Positions 17,866 to 27,176 of a stretch of DNA of 64,000 nucleotides are shown piece by piece. The notes beneath the pieces were generated by a model, which saw only the letters and a program-made list of their open reading frames with translations, was not told the DNA's origin and did not search any database. The DNA is taken from the NCBI GenBank assembly GCA_963836005.1, contig CAWIHS010000004.1, positions 434,001 to 498,000 on the forward strand. Direction: 5' to 3'. A program made the position numbers and the translations under genes. The stretch comes from CAWIHS01 sp963836005 (GTDB taxonomy: Bacteria; Pseudomonadota; Gammaproteobacteria; GRL18). Position 1 is the stretch's first letter. Every line of letters begins with the position of its first letter.

Positions 17866-18573
17866 TCAAACTCTACGACGGTACTGTTGCCAGAAGAGTA
17901 TTCCCAGGCCCAATAGAGATAGTGCCAGAGCTGAAGGCTCAGGAACAGGTGTAGCTTCCCGGGTAGTGATTTCAAGGCTAGAAAAGATAAGGTTTGCTCC
18001 ATTACTAATCGACTCGATTGGAGGATTAGGTCCGGGTAATGGGAACAGAGGGGTTACTAGACCTGGTTCCTGCAGGCTTAATGCGACAGTGGCCAGGCCG
18101 TCTGTCAAATCAGCAAAGATAATATTGGGTAATGCCAGAGAGTAAATGTCGTATTGTCCATCTGCTCCCTCACCAGCGGCCTCAAACAATAGGTTCAGGT
18201 CAGTCGTCAAGTCAGTTCCATCAAAAATAAAGGAATCAAGTTGATTACCTGAAGCTGAAGAATCATGATCTACAATACCGAAGGTAATGATTGCAGAAAG
18301 TATCGTATCAACGATGGGAACATAACTATGGTTCCATGATACATTGAAGAAGTCAGATGGTAGAATATCGTTACCATAACTTTGGTCGAACGGTGCCGGC
18401 TGCCCACTCTGTGCAGCCCCTACTAAGAAGACGGCGGGCGTATCACCATCGTTAAAACCTGGGGTTGAATTGCCCAGCGTGCTGGTGATAACCGTTGCCT
18501 GAGCTATACCGGTTAGACCCAGCAATCCCATTAATAGTAACAGTACTGTACCGCCAATCCATATCTTATTCAT
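17866..18573 (-). CDS. PEP-CTERM sorting-domain exported protein
   Basis: 235 residues with a classical signal peptide (MNKIWIGGTVLLLLMGLLGL) and a C-terminal VPEPSALALSLLGLGILFWQ helix followed by QYRRR. This is the PEP-CTERM tripartite signal recognised by exosortase (EpsH/XrtA) in Gram-negatives that make extracellular polysaccharide. The middle is beta-rich with no recognised domain. GGAG stands 8 nt upstream of ATG 18573. No exosortase or EPS gene lies in the window, so the sorting enzyme must be elsewhere. It has its own strong terminator. Confidence 0.85.
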   Translation of the reverse strand: MNKIWIGGTVLLLLMGLLGLTGIAQATVITSTLGNSTPGFNDGDTPAVFLVGAAQSGQPAPFDQSYGNDILPSDFFNVSWNHSYVPIVDTILSAIITFGIVDHDSSASGNQLDSFIFDGTDLTTDLNLLFEAAGEGADGQYDIYSLALPNIIFADLTDGLATVALSLQEPGLVTPLFPLPGPNPPIESISNGANLIFSSLEITTREATPVPEPSALALSLLGLGILFWQQYRRRV

Positions 18574-18858
18574 AAAGTGAACTCCTTGTTGTGTCTAGTA
18601 TATTTTAAGGCTTCTTAACTTACCAAAGAAGCAAATAAACCGCTTAATTATCTTAAGTATGCAAATTTTGTACCCTATGTGCAATCAATAACTTAAGCAA
18701 GATTGATCAGCAATCTGTAAATTTTATTGACACATTCAATTTTGTATTTACACTGTAAAGGGAAGGCTGAACAATAGTTAACTTAAACTGCTGTTGAGAT
18801 AAGAAAAAAATTGAACTAATTTTAGCGCTTATTATTAGATTTAAAAAGGAGCAATACC

Positions 18859-19383
18859 ATGTCTGACCCTTTTATTGGCGAAATTATAATGTTCGGTGGC
18901 AACTTCGCGCCACGCGGCTGGGCCTTGTGTGATGGGCAACTTTTGTCTATTGCCTCAAATACAGCTTTATTCTCCATTCTCGGAACTACATACGGTGGTG
19001 ATGGCAGAACCACTTTTGGTCTGCCCGATCTGCGTGGTCGTGTTGCCATGCATCAGGGAAACGGCCCTGGCTTGTCAAATCGCAGGCTCGGTCAAAAGGG
19101 GGGTGTCGAGGCTGTTACGTTATCTGAAACTCAAATTCCGTCACACAACCATGCTGCGAACTGTGTTGTTCCTGCCGGCAATACTAATGATGCGGTAAAT
19201 AACTTTTGGGCCGATGATGCAGGTGTATCGTCAGGCACTTACCATAGCGGGCCAGCCACCAATCAGATGAATCCCAATGCGATAGGTAATACTGGCGGAG
19301 GACAATCGCATGATAATGTCCAGCCATTTCAATGCGTGAATTATATCATTGCGCTAACGGGTATATATCCGTCACGAAACTAA
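18859..19383 (+). CDS. Phage tail collar / microcystin-dependent-protein family protein
   Basis: 174 residues with the Mdp-type collar domain: PFIGEIIMFGGNFAPRGWAL, CDGQLLSIASNTALFSILGT, TYGGDGRTTFGLPDLRGR, then ETQIPSHNH and the terminal CVNYIIALTGIYPSRN. These proteins resemble the tip of phage tail fibres and occur in bacteria as probable adhesin or contractile-system tip proteins. AAAGGAG precedes the ATG by 8-9 nt. Downstream, after a MITE, is a small Tat-signal protein of the type often paired with collar proteins, suggesting a former two-gene unit. Confidence 0.88.
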   Translation: MSDPFIGEIIMFGGNFAPRGWALCDGQLLSIASNTALFSILGTTYGGDGRTTFGLPDLRGRVAMHQGNGPGLSNRRLGQKGGVEAVTLSETQIPSHNHAANCVVPAGNTNDAVNNFWADDAGVSSGTYHSGPATNQMNPNAIGNTGGGQSHDNVQPFQCVNYIIALTGIYPSRN

Positions 19384-19430
19384 GCTTTAGTGCGAAATAA
19401 TACCAAACCACTTGAGAAGTTGAAAAATTC

Positions 19431-19603
19431 GTAACTATTCAGCGTAATTTTGAAAACGTCCTTGACACCAGGAATTTGCTCCAGAAGACGCCGTAAATAC
19501 GTCCATGTAGGCTTGAATGTGGCATCCATGCCACATACACTTCTTATGCAAACACCTGATATCAAGAACTTACGTATAAATCTAAAATACGCTGAATAGT
19601 TAC
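19431..19603. mobile_element. MITE family 1, copy B (173 bp)
   Basis: Perfect 16-bp termini GTAACTATTCAGCGTA (19431-19446) and complement (19588-19603). Exact 8-bp target duplication AAAAATTC at 19423-19430 and 19604-19611. Compared with the other copies it lacks the ~90-bp central module, having a deletion between CATACACT and TATGCAAACACC. It sits between the collar-protein gene and the Tat-signal gene, where it probably separates genes once closer together. Confidence 0.93.
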
Positions 19604-19644
19604 AAAAATTCAACAGAAAATAATTCCTATAATGGAGAAATATT

Positions 19645-20031
19645 ATGTTTAAGCGACGTGACTTTCTGAGAACATGCGCTGTTGGTAGCGCCGCAGTCAT
19701 GGCCCCCTTTGGCTGGGTGGCTGCAGGCAGTAGTAATGCTGGTCTGTCGAAAGCAACATTCCAACTCCTTCATCACCATGTTTTTCGTTGTATGGATGGT
19801 AAAGGTGGTGTAATAAAACTTGAGTTGTCCGAAGTTCGTGATGGTCCACTGATGCCTGGACTCGAACAGTTTTCACTTGTGTTTAAAGAGGGGGCTGGTG
19901 CGGGAAGCGGACACTTGCAAGACGGCCTCTATCAACTCTATCATCCTGAAACCGGAACAACACTCCTTCACCTTGCGTCATCGGATACAGAGACAGGCCA
20001 TTATGTAACTTACTTCAGTATGTTTACCTAA
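19645..20031 (+). CDS. Small Tat-exported protein (DUF6916-like)
   Basis: 128 residues beginning KRRDFLRTCAVGSAAVMAPF, a twin-arginine signal with the RRDFL consensus. The mature domain is a small beta barrel: FQLLHHHVFRC, then LELSEVRDG, FSLVFKEGAG, then LQDGLYQLYHPETGTTLLHL and YVTYFSMF. This layout matches the DUF6916 family (assignment from memory), whose members are often encoded after tail-collar proteins, as here. Function unknown. The collar gene lies 260 bp upstream with a MITE inserted between. Confidence 0.7.
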   Translation: MFKRRDFLRTCAVGSAAVMAPFGWVAAGSSNAGLSKATFQLLHHHVFRCMDGKGGVIKLELSEVRDGPLMPGLEQFSLVFKEGAGAGSGHLQDGLYQLYHPETGTTLLHLASSDTETGHYVTYFSMFT

Positions 20032-20076
20032 TTGATTGATCATTCCTTCAACGCCTTGTGAGCGGATCACAGTGCT

Positions 20077-20577
20077 TCAAGGCAATAGGAATGCTTTTGC
20101 TCGGCACTCGATTTCGAGATAGATCCCGTTATCGGCGACCACCTGAAATCCCAGTCGCTGCCATAGACTCCATGCCTGGACGTTGCGTTTGTCCACGTGA
20201 GCTAAAATGGATTTATTCTCTTTGAACGCTTCTGTTTTTAAAGTACTGACAATGTGTGTGCCTATTCCTCTACCAGTCTTCTCCGCTAAAAGTGCAATAT
20301 CGATCAAGACAAAGCAGTCCGTTCCCCTATCCACATAAAAGTAACCAATTGGTCTGTCATTGAAGATGACCAGACTAAAATCAGCGTTAGGATATTGCGT
20401 CTGGTACTGTAATTTCTGGGCATTAAACTGCATCTCCAGAATCTGCTGAAGCTGAGGTTGCTCAAGCTCTGCGTTTGCGAAACGCTCAGCACGTGAGCTA
20501 GCAAAAACACTAACAACAAATGCTTGATCGTTTGCACGTACAGGCCGAAGTTTTATTTGATTTTTTATGATCGACAT
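20077..20577 (-). CDS. GNAT-family N-acetyltransferase
   Basis: 166 residues with the Gcn5-related fold. IKLRPVRANDQAFV forms strand 1 and helix 1, IGYFYV is strand 4, IDIALLAEKTGRGIGTHIVS is the acetyl-CoA pyrophosphate-binding motif (variant R/Q-x-x-G-x-G/A), and NVQAWSLWQRLGFQVV is the usual motif B. Donor is acetyl-CoA; the acceptor cannot be predicted. It follows the truncated hydroxylase-like gene by about 30 bp on the same strand and may have been its operon partner. Confidence 0.85.
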   Translation of the reverse strand: MSIIKNQIKLRPVRANDQAFVVSVFASSRAERFANAELEQPQLQQILEMQFNAQKLQYQTQYPNADFSLVIFNDRPIGYFYVDRGTDCFVLIDIALLAEKTGRGIGTHIVSTLKTEAFKENKSILAHVDKRNVQAWSLWQRLGFQVVADNGIYLEIECRAKAFLLP

Positions 20578-20608
20578 TGAATCAGATTTTAACTATATTT
20601 TAAAACAA

Positions 20609-20896
20609 TTATGTCTCATCAATTGATAGAATATTTCGCATCCAATCATCCACTTCTGCGTTAATAACTAAATGTACCCTATCTGACTTTCCCGCATTTA
20701 TAACCCTGTGTGGCTCGGATAGACGTAAGTACCAACACTCACTTTCCCTCATGAGGATGCGCTCGTTATTTAGGTAAAATTCAACTCCTGAATTTGTTTT
20801 GATGGGAACATGCAGGCGAACTACGCCATCTTCAAAAGACAAATCATAGTCTCTATGTTCTTTGATTATTGAAACCGAAGCGAGTGAAGTGGTCAA
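20609..20896 (-). pseudogene. Aspartyl/asparaginyl beta-hydroxylase-like protein, 5'-truncated
   Basis: The product reads HRDYDLSFEDGVVRLHVPIK, then NERILMRESECWYLRLSE, PHRVINAGKSDRVHLVINA. This is the C-terminal half of the Asp/Asn beta-hydroxylase (cupin-like, Fe(II)/2-oxoglutarate) family: H-x-D, the M-x-x-G/S-E-x-W-Y strand, and the distal H-x-V-x-N with R-x-H-L-V. The N-terminal half is missing. The first available start is TTG 20896, which lies inside the terminal TGGTCAAGTCC of an IS3 fragment, so the gene was cut by that insertion. Confidence 0.7.
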
Positions 20897-21015
20897 GTCC
20901 TACCGGACACTTTTTTCAGAGAATTTTCATAGTTTATTGGTGACTGATCACCATTCGTAGTATGCAGCCTCTCAAGGTTGTAATACCTCATGTAAGCCGC
21001 AGCATCTTTATTCAT
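20893..21015 (-). mobile_element. IS3-family fragment (OrfB C-terminus and right end)
   Basis: Minus-strand translation MNKDAAAYMRYYNLERLHTT followed by NGDQSPINYENSLKKVSG is the terminal part of an IS3-type OrfB integrase. The stop overlaps the end GTGTCCGGTAGGACTTGACC. The same terminal string occurs at 43,260-43,280 beside another remnant, confirming it as an IS end. Confidence 0.75.
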
Positions 21016-21143
21016 ATGTAAACGTCACGTCAATTAAAACCCACATTCACAATGAGCGTCAGCCAGGTCAGACTATGATCTTCAATTCGCAATCTGGAGA
21101 CATAAATGATCCCACCACACTCAAAAGACGCTTTCATGAAGCA

Positions 21144-21921
21144 GCGGATTACTGGGGTCGGACCTGAGTAACTCACTGAAATAAAGAGCAAAACAACCCA
21201 AAACAATGATTAAGTAACGCTTAAAAGGTTATTTTCAAGGACAAAATGAATACTTTAAGGAAAAAGTGCTATGCCAAGAGCCAACCGATATTTTATGCCA
21301 AACTATGTTTGGCACACCCAGCACCATTGTCACAAAAAAGAATTTCTACTCAAGTTTGCATGTGATCGCCGGCGTTGGCGATACTGGCTTTTTGAAGCCA
21401 AAAAGCGATACAACCTTTGTGTTCTGAATTTCATAGTGACATCCAATCACATGCCTCTGCTGGTGAAAGATCGTGGGGACGGGGAGATCGCCAGGAGCAT
21501 GCAGCTGATTGCGGGACGCACGGCGCAGGAATTTAACAGGCGTAAAACAAGAAAAGGGGCCTTCCGGGAAGATCGCTATCAGGCCACGGCAGTAGACACA
21601 GAAAACTATCTGGCCCGATGTATGACGTATATTGATTTGAACATGGTACGGGCGGGAGTGGTACGCCATCCCGGCGAATGGACAGAAAGTTTTGCTATAG
21701 GTGGATCTGAGTTTGTCGATGAGATAAAGATAGGATTAGGTGTGCCTGGAATGCAGCGCGAGTCAGTTGAAACCGAAAGGGGACATGTACTCAAAGAACC
21801 TCCGGCAACTTATGAGGCTGTTTTTATGGGCGAAATGGTCTGTTTAAGGGGAAATAACAGAGCTTAATCGAGAAAGATTGCATAGAAATCAACGTGTTGT
21901 GCTGGTCCGACCCCCACTGCC
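21144..21921 (+). mobile_element. IS200/RAYT-type element, copy 1
   Basis: Shares near-identity with 26140-27090 over its length, including non-coding flanks. Imperfect terminal inverted repeats TGGGGTCGGACC (left) and GGTCCGACCCCCA (right) bound both copies. It contains one gene, the transposase at 21271-21867. Relative to copy 2 it has lost 174 bp between two GGCGAATGG direct repeats. Confidence 0.8.
21271..21867 (+). CDS. REP-associated tyrosine transposase (IS200-like Y1), internally deleted
   Basis: 198 residues opening PRANRYFMPNYVWHTQHHCH, the RAYT N-terminus; the HUH-type position reads H-x-Q-H-H-C-H. It continues with VLNFIVTSNHMPLLV, RSMQLIAGRTAQEFNRR, AFREDRYQATAVDTENYL and YIDLNMVRAGVVRHP. 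The HUH-like His pair and the Tyr within the ENYL/YID region are typical of Y1 transposases. After HPGEW a 58-codon segment present in copy 2 (MSGYHEIQSPP...) is missing, removed in frame between 9-bp direct repeats. Activity is therefore doubtful. AAGGAAAAAGTGCT precedes the ATG. Confidence 0.85.
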   Translation: MPRANRYFMPNYVWHTQHHCHKKEFLLKFACDRRRWRYWLFEAKKRYNLCVLNFIVTSNHMPLLVKDRGDGEIARSMQLIAGRTAQEFNRRKTRKGAFREDRYQATAVDTENYLARCMTYIDLNMVRAGVVRHPGEWTESFAIGGSEFVDEIKIGLGVPGMQRESVETERGHVLKEPPATYEAVFMGEMVCLRGNNRA

Positions 21922-21932
21922 ACCCACTGCCA

Positions 21933-22085
21933 GATGATAGGGATGGACTGCCTGTTCCTGATTATGAATTCAATCAATGTCTTTCCTGGTGAGCCATTAA
22001 ACAATCTTCATTTTCTGGCCATACTTTAATGTTCTGCGAGTAGGGTATTTTACGTCTCGATACTGGGAAAGTTCAGTTACAAGCG
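21933..22085 (+). mobile_element. IS91-like remnant: last 20 codons and part of the terminal region
   Basis: The plus strand reads DDRDGLPVPDYEFNQCLSW then TGA (21990-21992), identical in pattern to the transposase tails at 7.2, 41.2 and 42.8 kb. The following GCCATTAAACAATCTTCATT is the shared downstream region, broken off at about 22085. It is in the opposite orientation to the other three tails. Confidence 0.75.
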
Positions 22086-22137
22086 AGCATGAGAGGCAAT
22101 TGGATGGTGTTCTCTGAAATAATTCGGTCTATTTTGC

Positions 22138-22416
22138 ATGTTCTTAATCAACAAACCAGGTCGATTTTTGATTTATGGATTGAAAAATATCATTGAATTT
22201 TCTATCATTTACTATCTGGTCGCGAATCTCATGATACATCATAGCGTCAACACCATGACGAAGGTCATTCGAAAACTGAATAAAGAAGGCCTTGAGATCA
22301 CAGATGAGATGCTGTCCGCGTTGGCTCCCTATCGGCGAAATCACATCGATCTTCTCGGAAAATACCCGCTCCGAGTAGATCGGCGGAAGACTCGGCAGGC
22401 ATTGAAATTGTTCTGA
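22138..22416 (+). pseudogene. Tn3-family transposase, C-terminal fragment
   Basis: The frame reads YYLVANLMIHHSVNTMTKVI, RKLNKEGLEITDEML and SALAPYRRNHIDLLGKYPL. This is the extreme C-terminal region of Tn3 TnpA (family pattern A-N-x-x-I-x-x-N-x-x-x-M-T ... DE-x-L-x-x-L-S-P-Y...H-I-x-x-x-G-x-Y). No catalytic residues remain. The next 200 bp (22417-22625) hold nothing I can assign before the MscK-like gene. Confidence 0.65.
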
Positions 22417-22625
22417 TCAAATATTGGCCAGAAAGTTTGTACACCGGTGCGAAGTTGTTCTTCGTGGCCGCTTTTACATAAATCATGACCAACGCCCGTA
22501 TGGGAAAATGTGGCCTGCCTGCGTATGATCTTCGTTGCAATATTCGGAATTAAACCTGTTGTAGCCTGGCGAAACTCGTTTACTGAGGCCGGTAACGTTA
22601 ATAATCTGCAGAGTGGAGAAAACCA

Positions 22626-25600
22626 GTGGGCGAAGGATTGTTGTGGTACCGCGTAAATCGGAAGGTCTGGCGAAAATCCGCGAGTGTGCCAGCTGTAATA
22701 ACATCCGCTCTCACATTATACCTGCTCTTCCTGGCGATGCCGCTGTTTGCCCTGGACGGTCCCGACCTGACCAGCACACTTATTGACCAGCGCATAGCTT
22801 CCCTGCGCCAGGAGGGTGCCACCGATTCAGATGAGACCCTGAAGACCTATCAATCCATAGATCTCTGGCTTAGCAGTACCCAATTGCATAAAAGCAATGC
22901 GGCCAGGTATATCGGGGAACTGACTGAGGCACCGCGACGTGAGGCCAGGATACAGGCGCGTCTCGATGCCATGGAGTCTGTGCAGGACGAGCACGAGGAC
23001 CTCGCCACTCTGTCGGTGCAGGAGCTGGAAGCAGAACTGCTCCTGACCCAGAGCGCCACGCGTGATGCAAGGGTGGCACGGGACATCCTGGTCCGGCAAC
23101 TGGCGGCGAGGGAGAGCAAGAGAGATTCTATACGCGAACGTCTGGATGAAATCGCCAGTCGTCTGGAGGCTATGACGACATATGGCGGAGTTGTCGACCC
23201 TGCCGCCGCGCCGTCGTTCGCCGAGGCAAGCCAATGGCTGGTGCGAGCGGAACAGGCGTCATTGCGGGAGGAGCGGCTGGCACTGTCGGCGCAACTTGAC
23301 AGCCAGCCTGTTCGTTACAGCGCCATGACCGTTGAGCGCGCGGAACTGCAAGCAAAGATCGATAGACTGGTGCAGCGCACCAGACTATTGTCAAAGCGAT
23401 TGCAAGATGAGCGTCTGACCACATCTGCACAAGACTCGCTGAACCTGGCAAGCGATAGCCCGGTCTATGGGTTCGCACAGGAGTACCAGGCGGAAAACGT
23501 GATTCTTCGTGACCAGCGGCTGAAACTGGAGTTGGATTTCACGAATCTCAGCGCTGAGCGGCAAGTATTGCGGCGTGCCAATCGCATACTAAACGAACGT
23601 TATGCAAGTGCGCGGCGAGTGGTGGAATTTGCCCACGAAAGCGACGATCTGGGTGAAGCGCTGGTGGCTTACTGGGAGGAACTCAACAGGCTGCGGCTGC
23701 AACAGCGGCGGCAAGGGATTTCCCGTCAGGTAGGGGATAGCGTTTTGAGCCGCATCCATCATGAGGAGAGTCTCGCGGATATGGTCAGCGCAACTGCCTA
23801 CCTGAATAACGCTCTCAGCGATGCGGGGCTGAATCCGGTGAGGGTGTCGCGAGCGGAGCGCGAAGTCCTGCTCGAGATTTTGCTAACAAGGCGCGAGCTG
23901 CTGCGCAGTACCATCTCGATCGAGTCCGATGTCATTGATATGCTGAGCGAGCTTCAGGCAGGTTACGAGGAGCATTCGCAAACTATTGCAGAGTACAAGC
24001 GTTTCCTCGACCCGCTGGTACTTTGGGAACCCAGCGGCTCGCGCTTGTGGAAAACCGACTTCAAACACATACCCGAGGAAATGGCGGTTCTATTGCAAGC
24101 GGCGACAGAAGTCGAAGTTGCTTACCAGGCTCGCTTTTTCGGGTTTTTGTTTCTGGCGCTGATCCTGCTGCTATTGCATACCCGGCTGCGCGAATACCAG
24201 CACCGCCAGAATCAACTGATATCGCGACCGCGCGACGCATCTATCCGCTTTACCGTGCTGGCAATGATCGCCACTGCTCTGCGCGCGCTGCCAGCAGCGC
24301 TGATGGTGGCGGCACTGGCATCACTGTTCTCCGCGGACAAAGACATACTCTCTGTGGCCTTGACCGCTGTTCTGTATAGCGTCGCTGCCTGGCTATTTAC
24401 TGCGAAGCTCCTGGGCATGCTATGTGAACAGGACGGGGTAGCGCGTAAACATTTTCAATGGAACGCACAGCTATGTGATCGCTTGAAGCGTGAAACCCAG
24501 TGGTTTTTACGCTGGTTGCTGCCCGGCCTCGCGGTGGCTGCGGTCCTGTATCGCCTGCATGGCACTGCACCACTAATGGGTCGCCTGGCGATGTTGGCCA
24601 TTACTCTCTGGATTGCTATACATATTGCGCGCGCGCTCATCCACGCAGTAAAGGCCAACGGTCAGGGAAATACTGTCGACCTTCAATGGCCGCTTTCAAC
24701 TCACACTGGCGCTGTTTTTCTTTGCCGCGTCTATCGGCGTTGTGTTCGGATTGCGCTTGTCAGTGATTTTCGTAATTAACACGGTTATGGATACCCTCCA
24801 GGCCGGTATCGCGCTGGCAATCGGCTACAGCTTTTTGCTGCATTGGTTGCAGCTTGCGCGCCGCCGCCTCCGCTTTGAGGAACTGCTACAGGCGCGGGAG
24901 GCTCAATCAGAGCAGCCTCTTTCAGAGTTGGGAGTCGTCGACGAAGACCAGGAAAACCTTGCCGAACTCGGCGAGGAAACCAGGGAGTTACTGAATGCGG
25001 CGGCTATCGTTGTCGCCCTGTCGGTGCTGTTTTACCTGTGGGCTCCTATTCTGCCCGTGTTTGATGCGATGTCTGCGGTTACCCTATGGACCTCCACCGT
25101 CATAGTTGAAGGCGTGGCCACCGTCCACCGTATCACACTGGCAATTGTCGTCTTCGCCACCCTGATGTTAGGCGTTACCATATACGCCGCGCACAAACTG
25201 CCGGCGTTGGTGGAGTTGGTATTACGTTCGCGCACGAACGTTGCGGCTGGCACGCGCTATACCGTCAGCACCCTCTTGAATTACATCATTCTTGGCGTTG
25301 GTATCCTGGTGGCTCTGTCCAAACTTGGCCTGGACTGGTCGAAGCTACAATGGCTGGTAGCCGCGCTGGGTGTCGGTATCGGGTTCGGCTTACAGGAAAT
25401 CGTTGCCAATTTTATTTGCGGGCTGATTATCCTGTTTGAACGGCCGATCAGTGTCGGTGACATTATCACCGTGGGTGACCAGGATGGCGTCGTAACCCGG
25501 ATTCGCATCCGGGCGACCACTATACGCGACTGGGATAACAAGGAACTGGTGATACCCAATAAGGAAATCATCACCGGCCGCCTGCTCAACTGGTCGCTCA

Positions 25601-25953
25601 CGGATACCCGGCTGCGACTTACAGTGCCGGTAGGTCTCGCCTACGGCAGTGATGCCGCGCTGGCGCTCAAGATCCTGGCTGAAACGGTTGCAGATGACGA
25701 GCGGATCCTTAAGGATCCTGCGCCATCTATTATCTTCAGCGACTTCGGCGAGAGTTCCCTGAACATGGTCTGCCGCTTCTATATCGACAATGTCGATAAC
25801 ATGTGGCCCGTGAAGACAGCGCTGCACCTGGAAATCTACCGACGTTTCGAAGAAGCCGGCATCGTCATCTCGTTCCCACAGCGCGACGTGCACCTGGACA
25901 GCGAGAAGCCATTGCGCATCTCTATCGACCCGGGTCCACAGCCCAGCACGTAG
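22626..25953 (+). pseudogene. MscK/KefA-type mechanosensitive channel, split by a frameshift
   Basis: The first frame (22626-24779) gives a signal peptide (SALTLYLLFLAMPLFALDGP), a ~480-residue periplasmic coiled-coil domain and several membrane helices. The second (open from 24652, to 25953) gives further helices and the MscS core: LQWLVAALGVGIGFGLQEIV pore helix, FERPISVGDIITVGDQDGVV beta domain, NWSLTD, and the C-terminal FPQRDVHLDS. Together they would make one ~1,100-residue channel of the MscK class. The frame changes between 24652 and about 24685, by one net base; just after, RFQLTLALFFFAASIG reads in the second frame. GTG 22626 is chosen with GGAG about 7 nt upstream. Composition is GC-rich. 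Either a true inactivating mutation or a sequencing error is possible. Confidence 0.8.
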
Positions 25954-26139
25954 TGGCGCAAAAGCCGCGCTCAATCAATGCTCAGCACGGTACTTGGACT
26001 GGCTACCCTATTGTTTCTCCGCCTGGATACCCGGTGGTTCCCTGCTGTCATTCTGTCAATGGCCAATAAAAGTGATCCACCTCAGACAAATTTTTTTAAC
26101 GATTGAGTTTATTTTTTAACCGATAACTCTCACCTCGGG
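25954..26139. other. Junction region with an IS21-like end
   Basis: Between the channel gene and the second RAYT element. The string CCAATAAAAGTGATCCACC resembles the termini of some IS21-family elements; no coding part is left. Low certainty. Confidence 0.3.
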
Positions 26140-27090
26140 GCGGATTACTGGGGTCGGACCTGAGTAACTCACTGAATTAAAGAGCAAAACAACCCAAAAC
26201 AATGATTAAATAACGCTTAAAAGGCTATTTTCAAGGACGAAATGAATACTTTAAGGAAAAAGTGCTATGCCAAGAGCCAACCGATATTTTATGCCAAACT
26301 AAGTTTGGCACATCACGCACCGTTGTCACAAAAAAGAATTTCTACTCAAGTTTGCACGTGATCGCCGGCGTTGGCGATACTGGCTTTTTGAAGCCAAAAA
26401 GCGATACAACCTTTGTGTTCTGAATTACATAGTGACATCCAATCACATGCCTCTGCTGGTGAAAGATCGTGGGGACGGGGAGATCGCCAGGAGCATGCAG
26501 TTGATTGCGGGACGCACGGCGCAGGAATTTAACAGGCGTAAAACAAGAAAAGGGGCCTTCCGGGAAGATCGCTATCAGGCCACGGCAGTAGACACAGAAA
26601 ACTATCTGTCCCGATGTATGACGTATATTGATTTGAACATGGTACGGGCGGGAGTGGTACGCCATCCCGGCGAATGGCTTATGAGCGGTTATCATGAGAT
26701 ACAAAGTCCGCCAGTACGCTATGCGGTGATAGATCAATCCGCATTGCGGGACGTATTTGGTTTCAGGGATCCCATACAACTTCGCCAGGCGTGTCGGGAA
26801 TGGGTTGAAGTGAGTTTAGAATCTGAACAACACATTCGAAATGGCGAATGGTCAGAAAGTTTTGCTATAGGTGGATCTGAGTTAGTCGATGAGATTAGGT
26901 AGGATTAGGTGTGCCTGGAATGCACCGCGAGTCAGTTGAAACCGAAAGGAGTCATGTACTCAAAGAAGCTCCAGCAACTTACGAGGCTGTTTTTATGGGC
27001 GAAATGGTCTGTTTAAGGGGAAATAACAGAGCTTAATCGAGAAAGATTGCATAGAAATCAATGTGTTGTGCTGGTCCGCCCCCCACTGCC
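26140..27090 (+). mobile_element. IS200/RAYT-type element, copy 2 (inactive)
   Basis: Near-identical to 21144-21921 including both flanks. The transposase frame starts at ATG 26267 but codon 12 is TAA (26300-26302) where copy 1 has TAT. A one-base deletion near 26897 shifts the last part. It retains the 58 codons that copy 1 lost (MSGYHEIQSPPVRYAVIDQS and onward). The two copies lie in direct orientation about 4.3 kb apart around the MscK-like gene. Confidence 0.85.
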
Positions 27091-27176
27091 GTCCGGTAAA
27101 AATGCCCATCTAATACAAATGGGAACGTTAGATTCTATTTTGTAATTCCACATCTTGTGATAAAAAAACAGCAGAC

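Noticed and set aside
22827..25974. Antisense frames up to 194 residues under the MscK-like gene
   Set aside because: Same GC-driven artefact; the sense strand has recognised channel domains.
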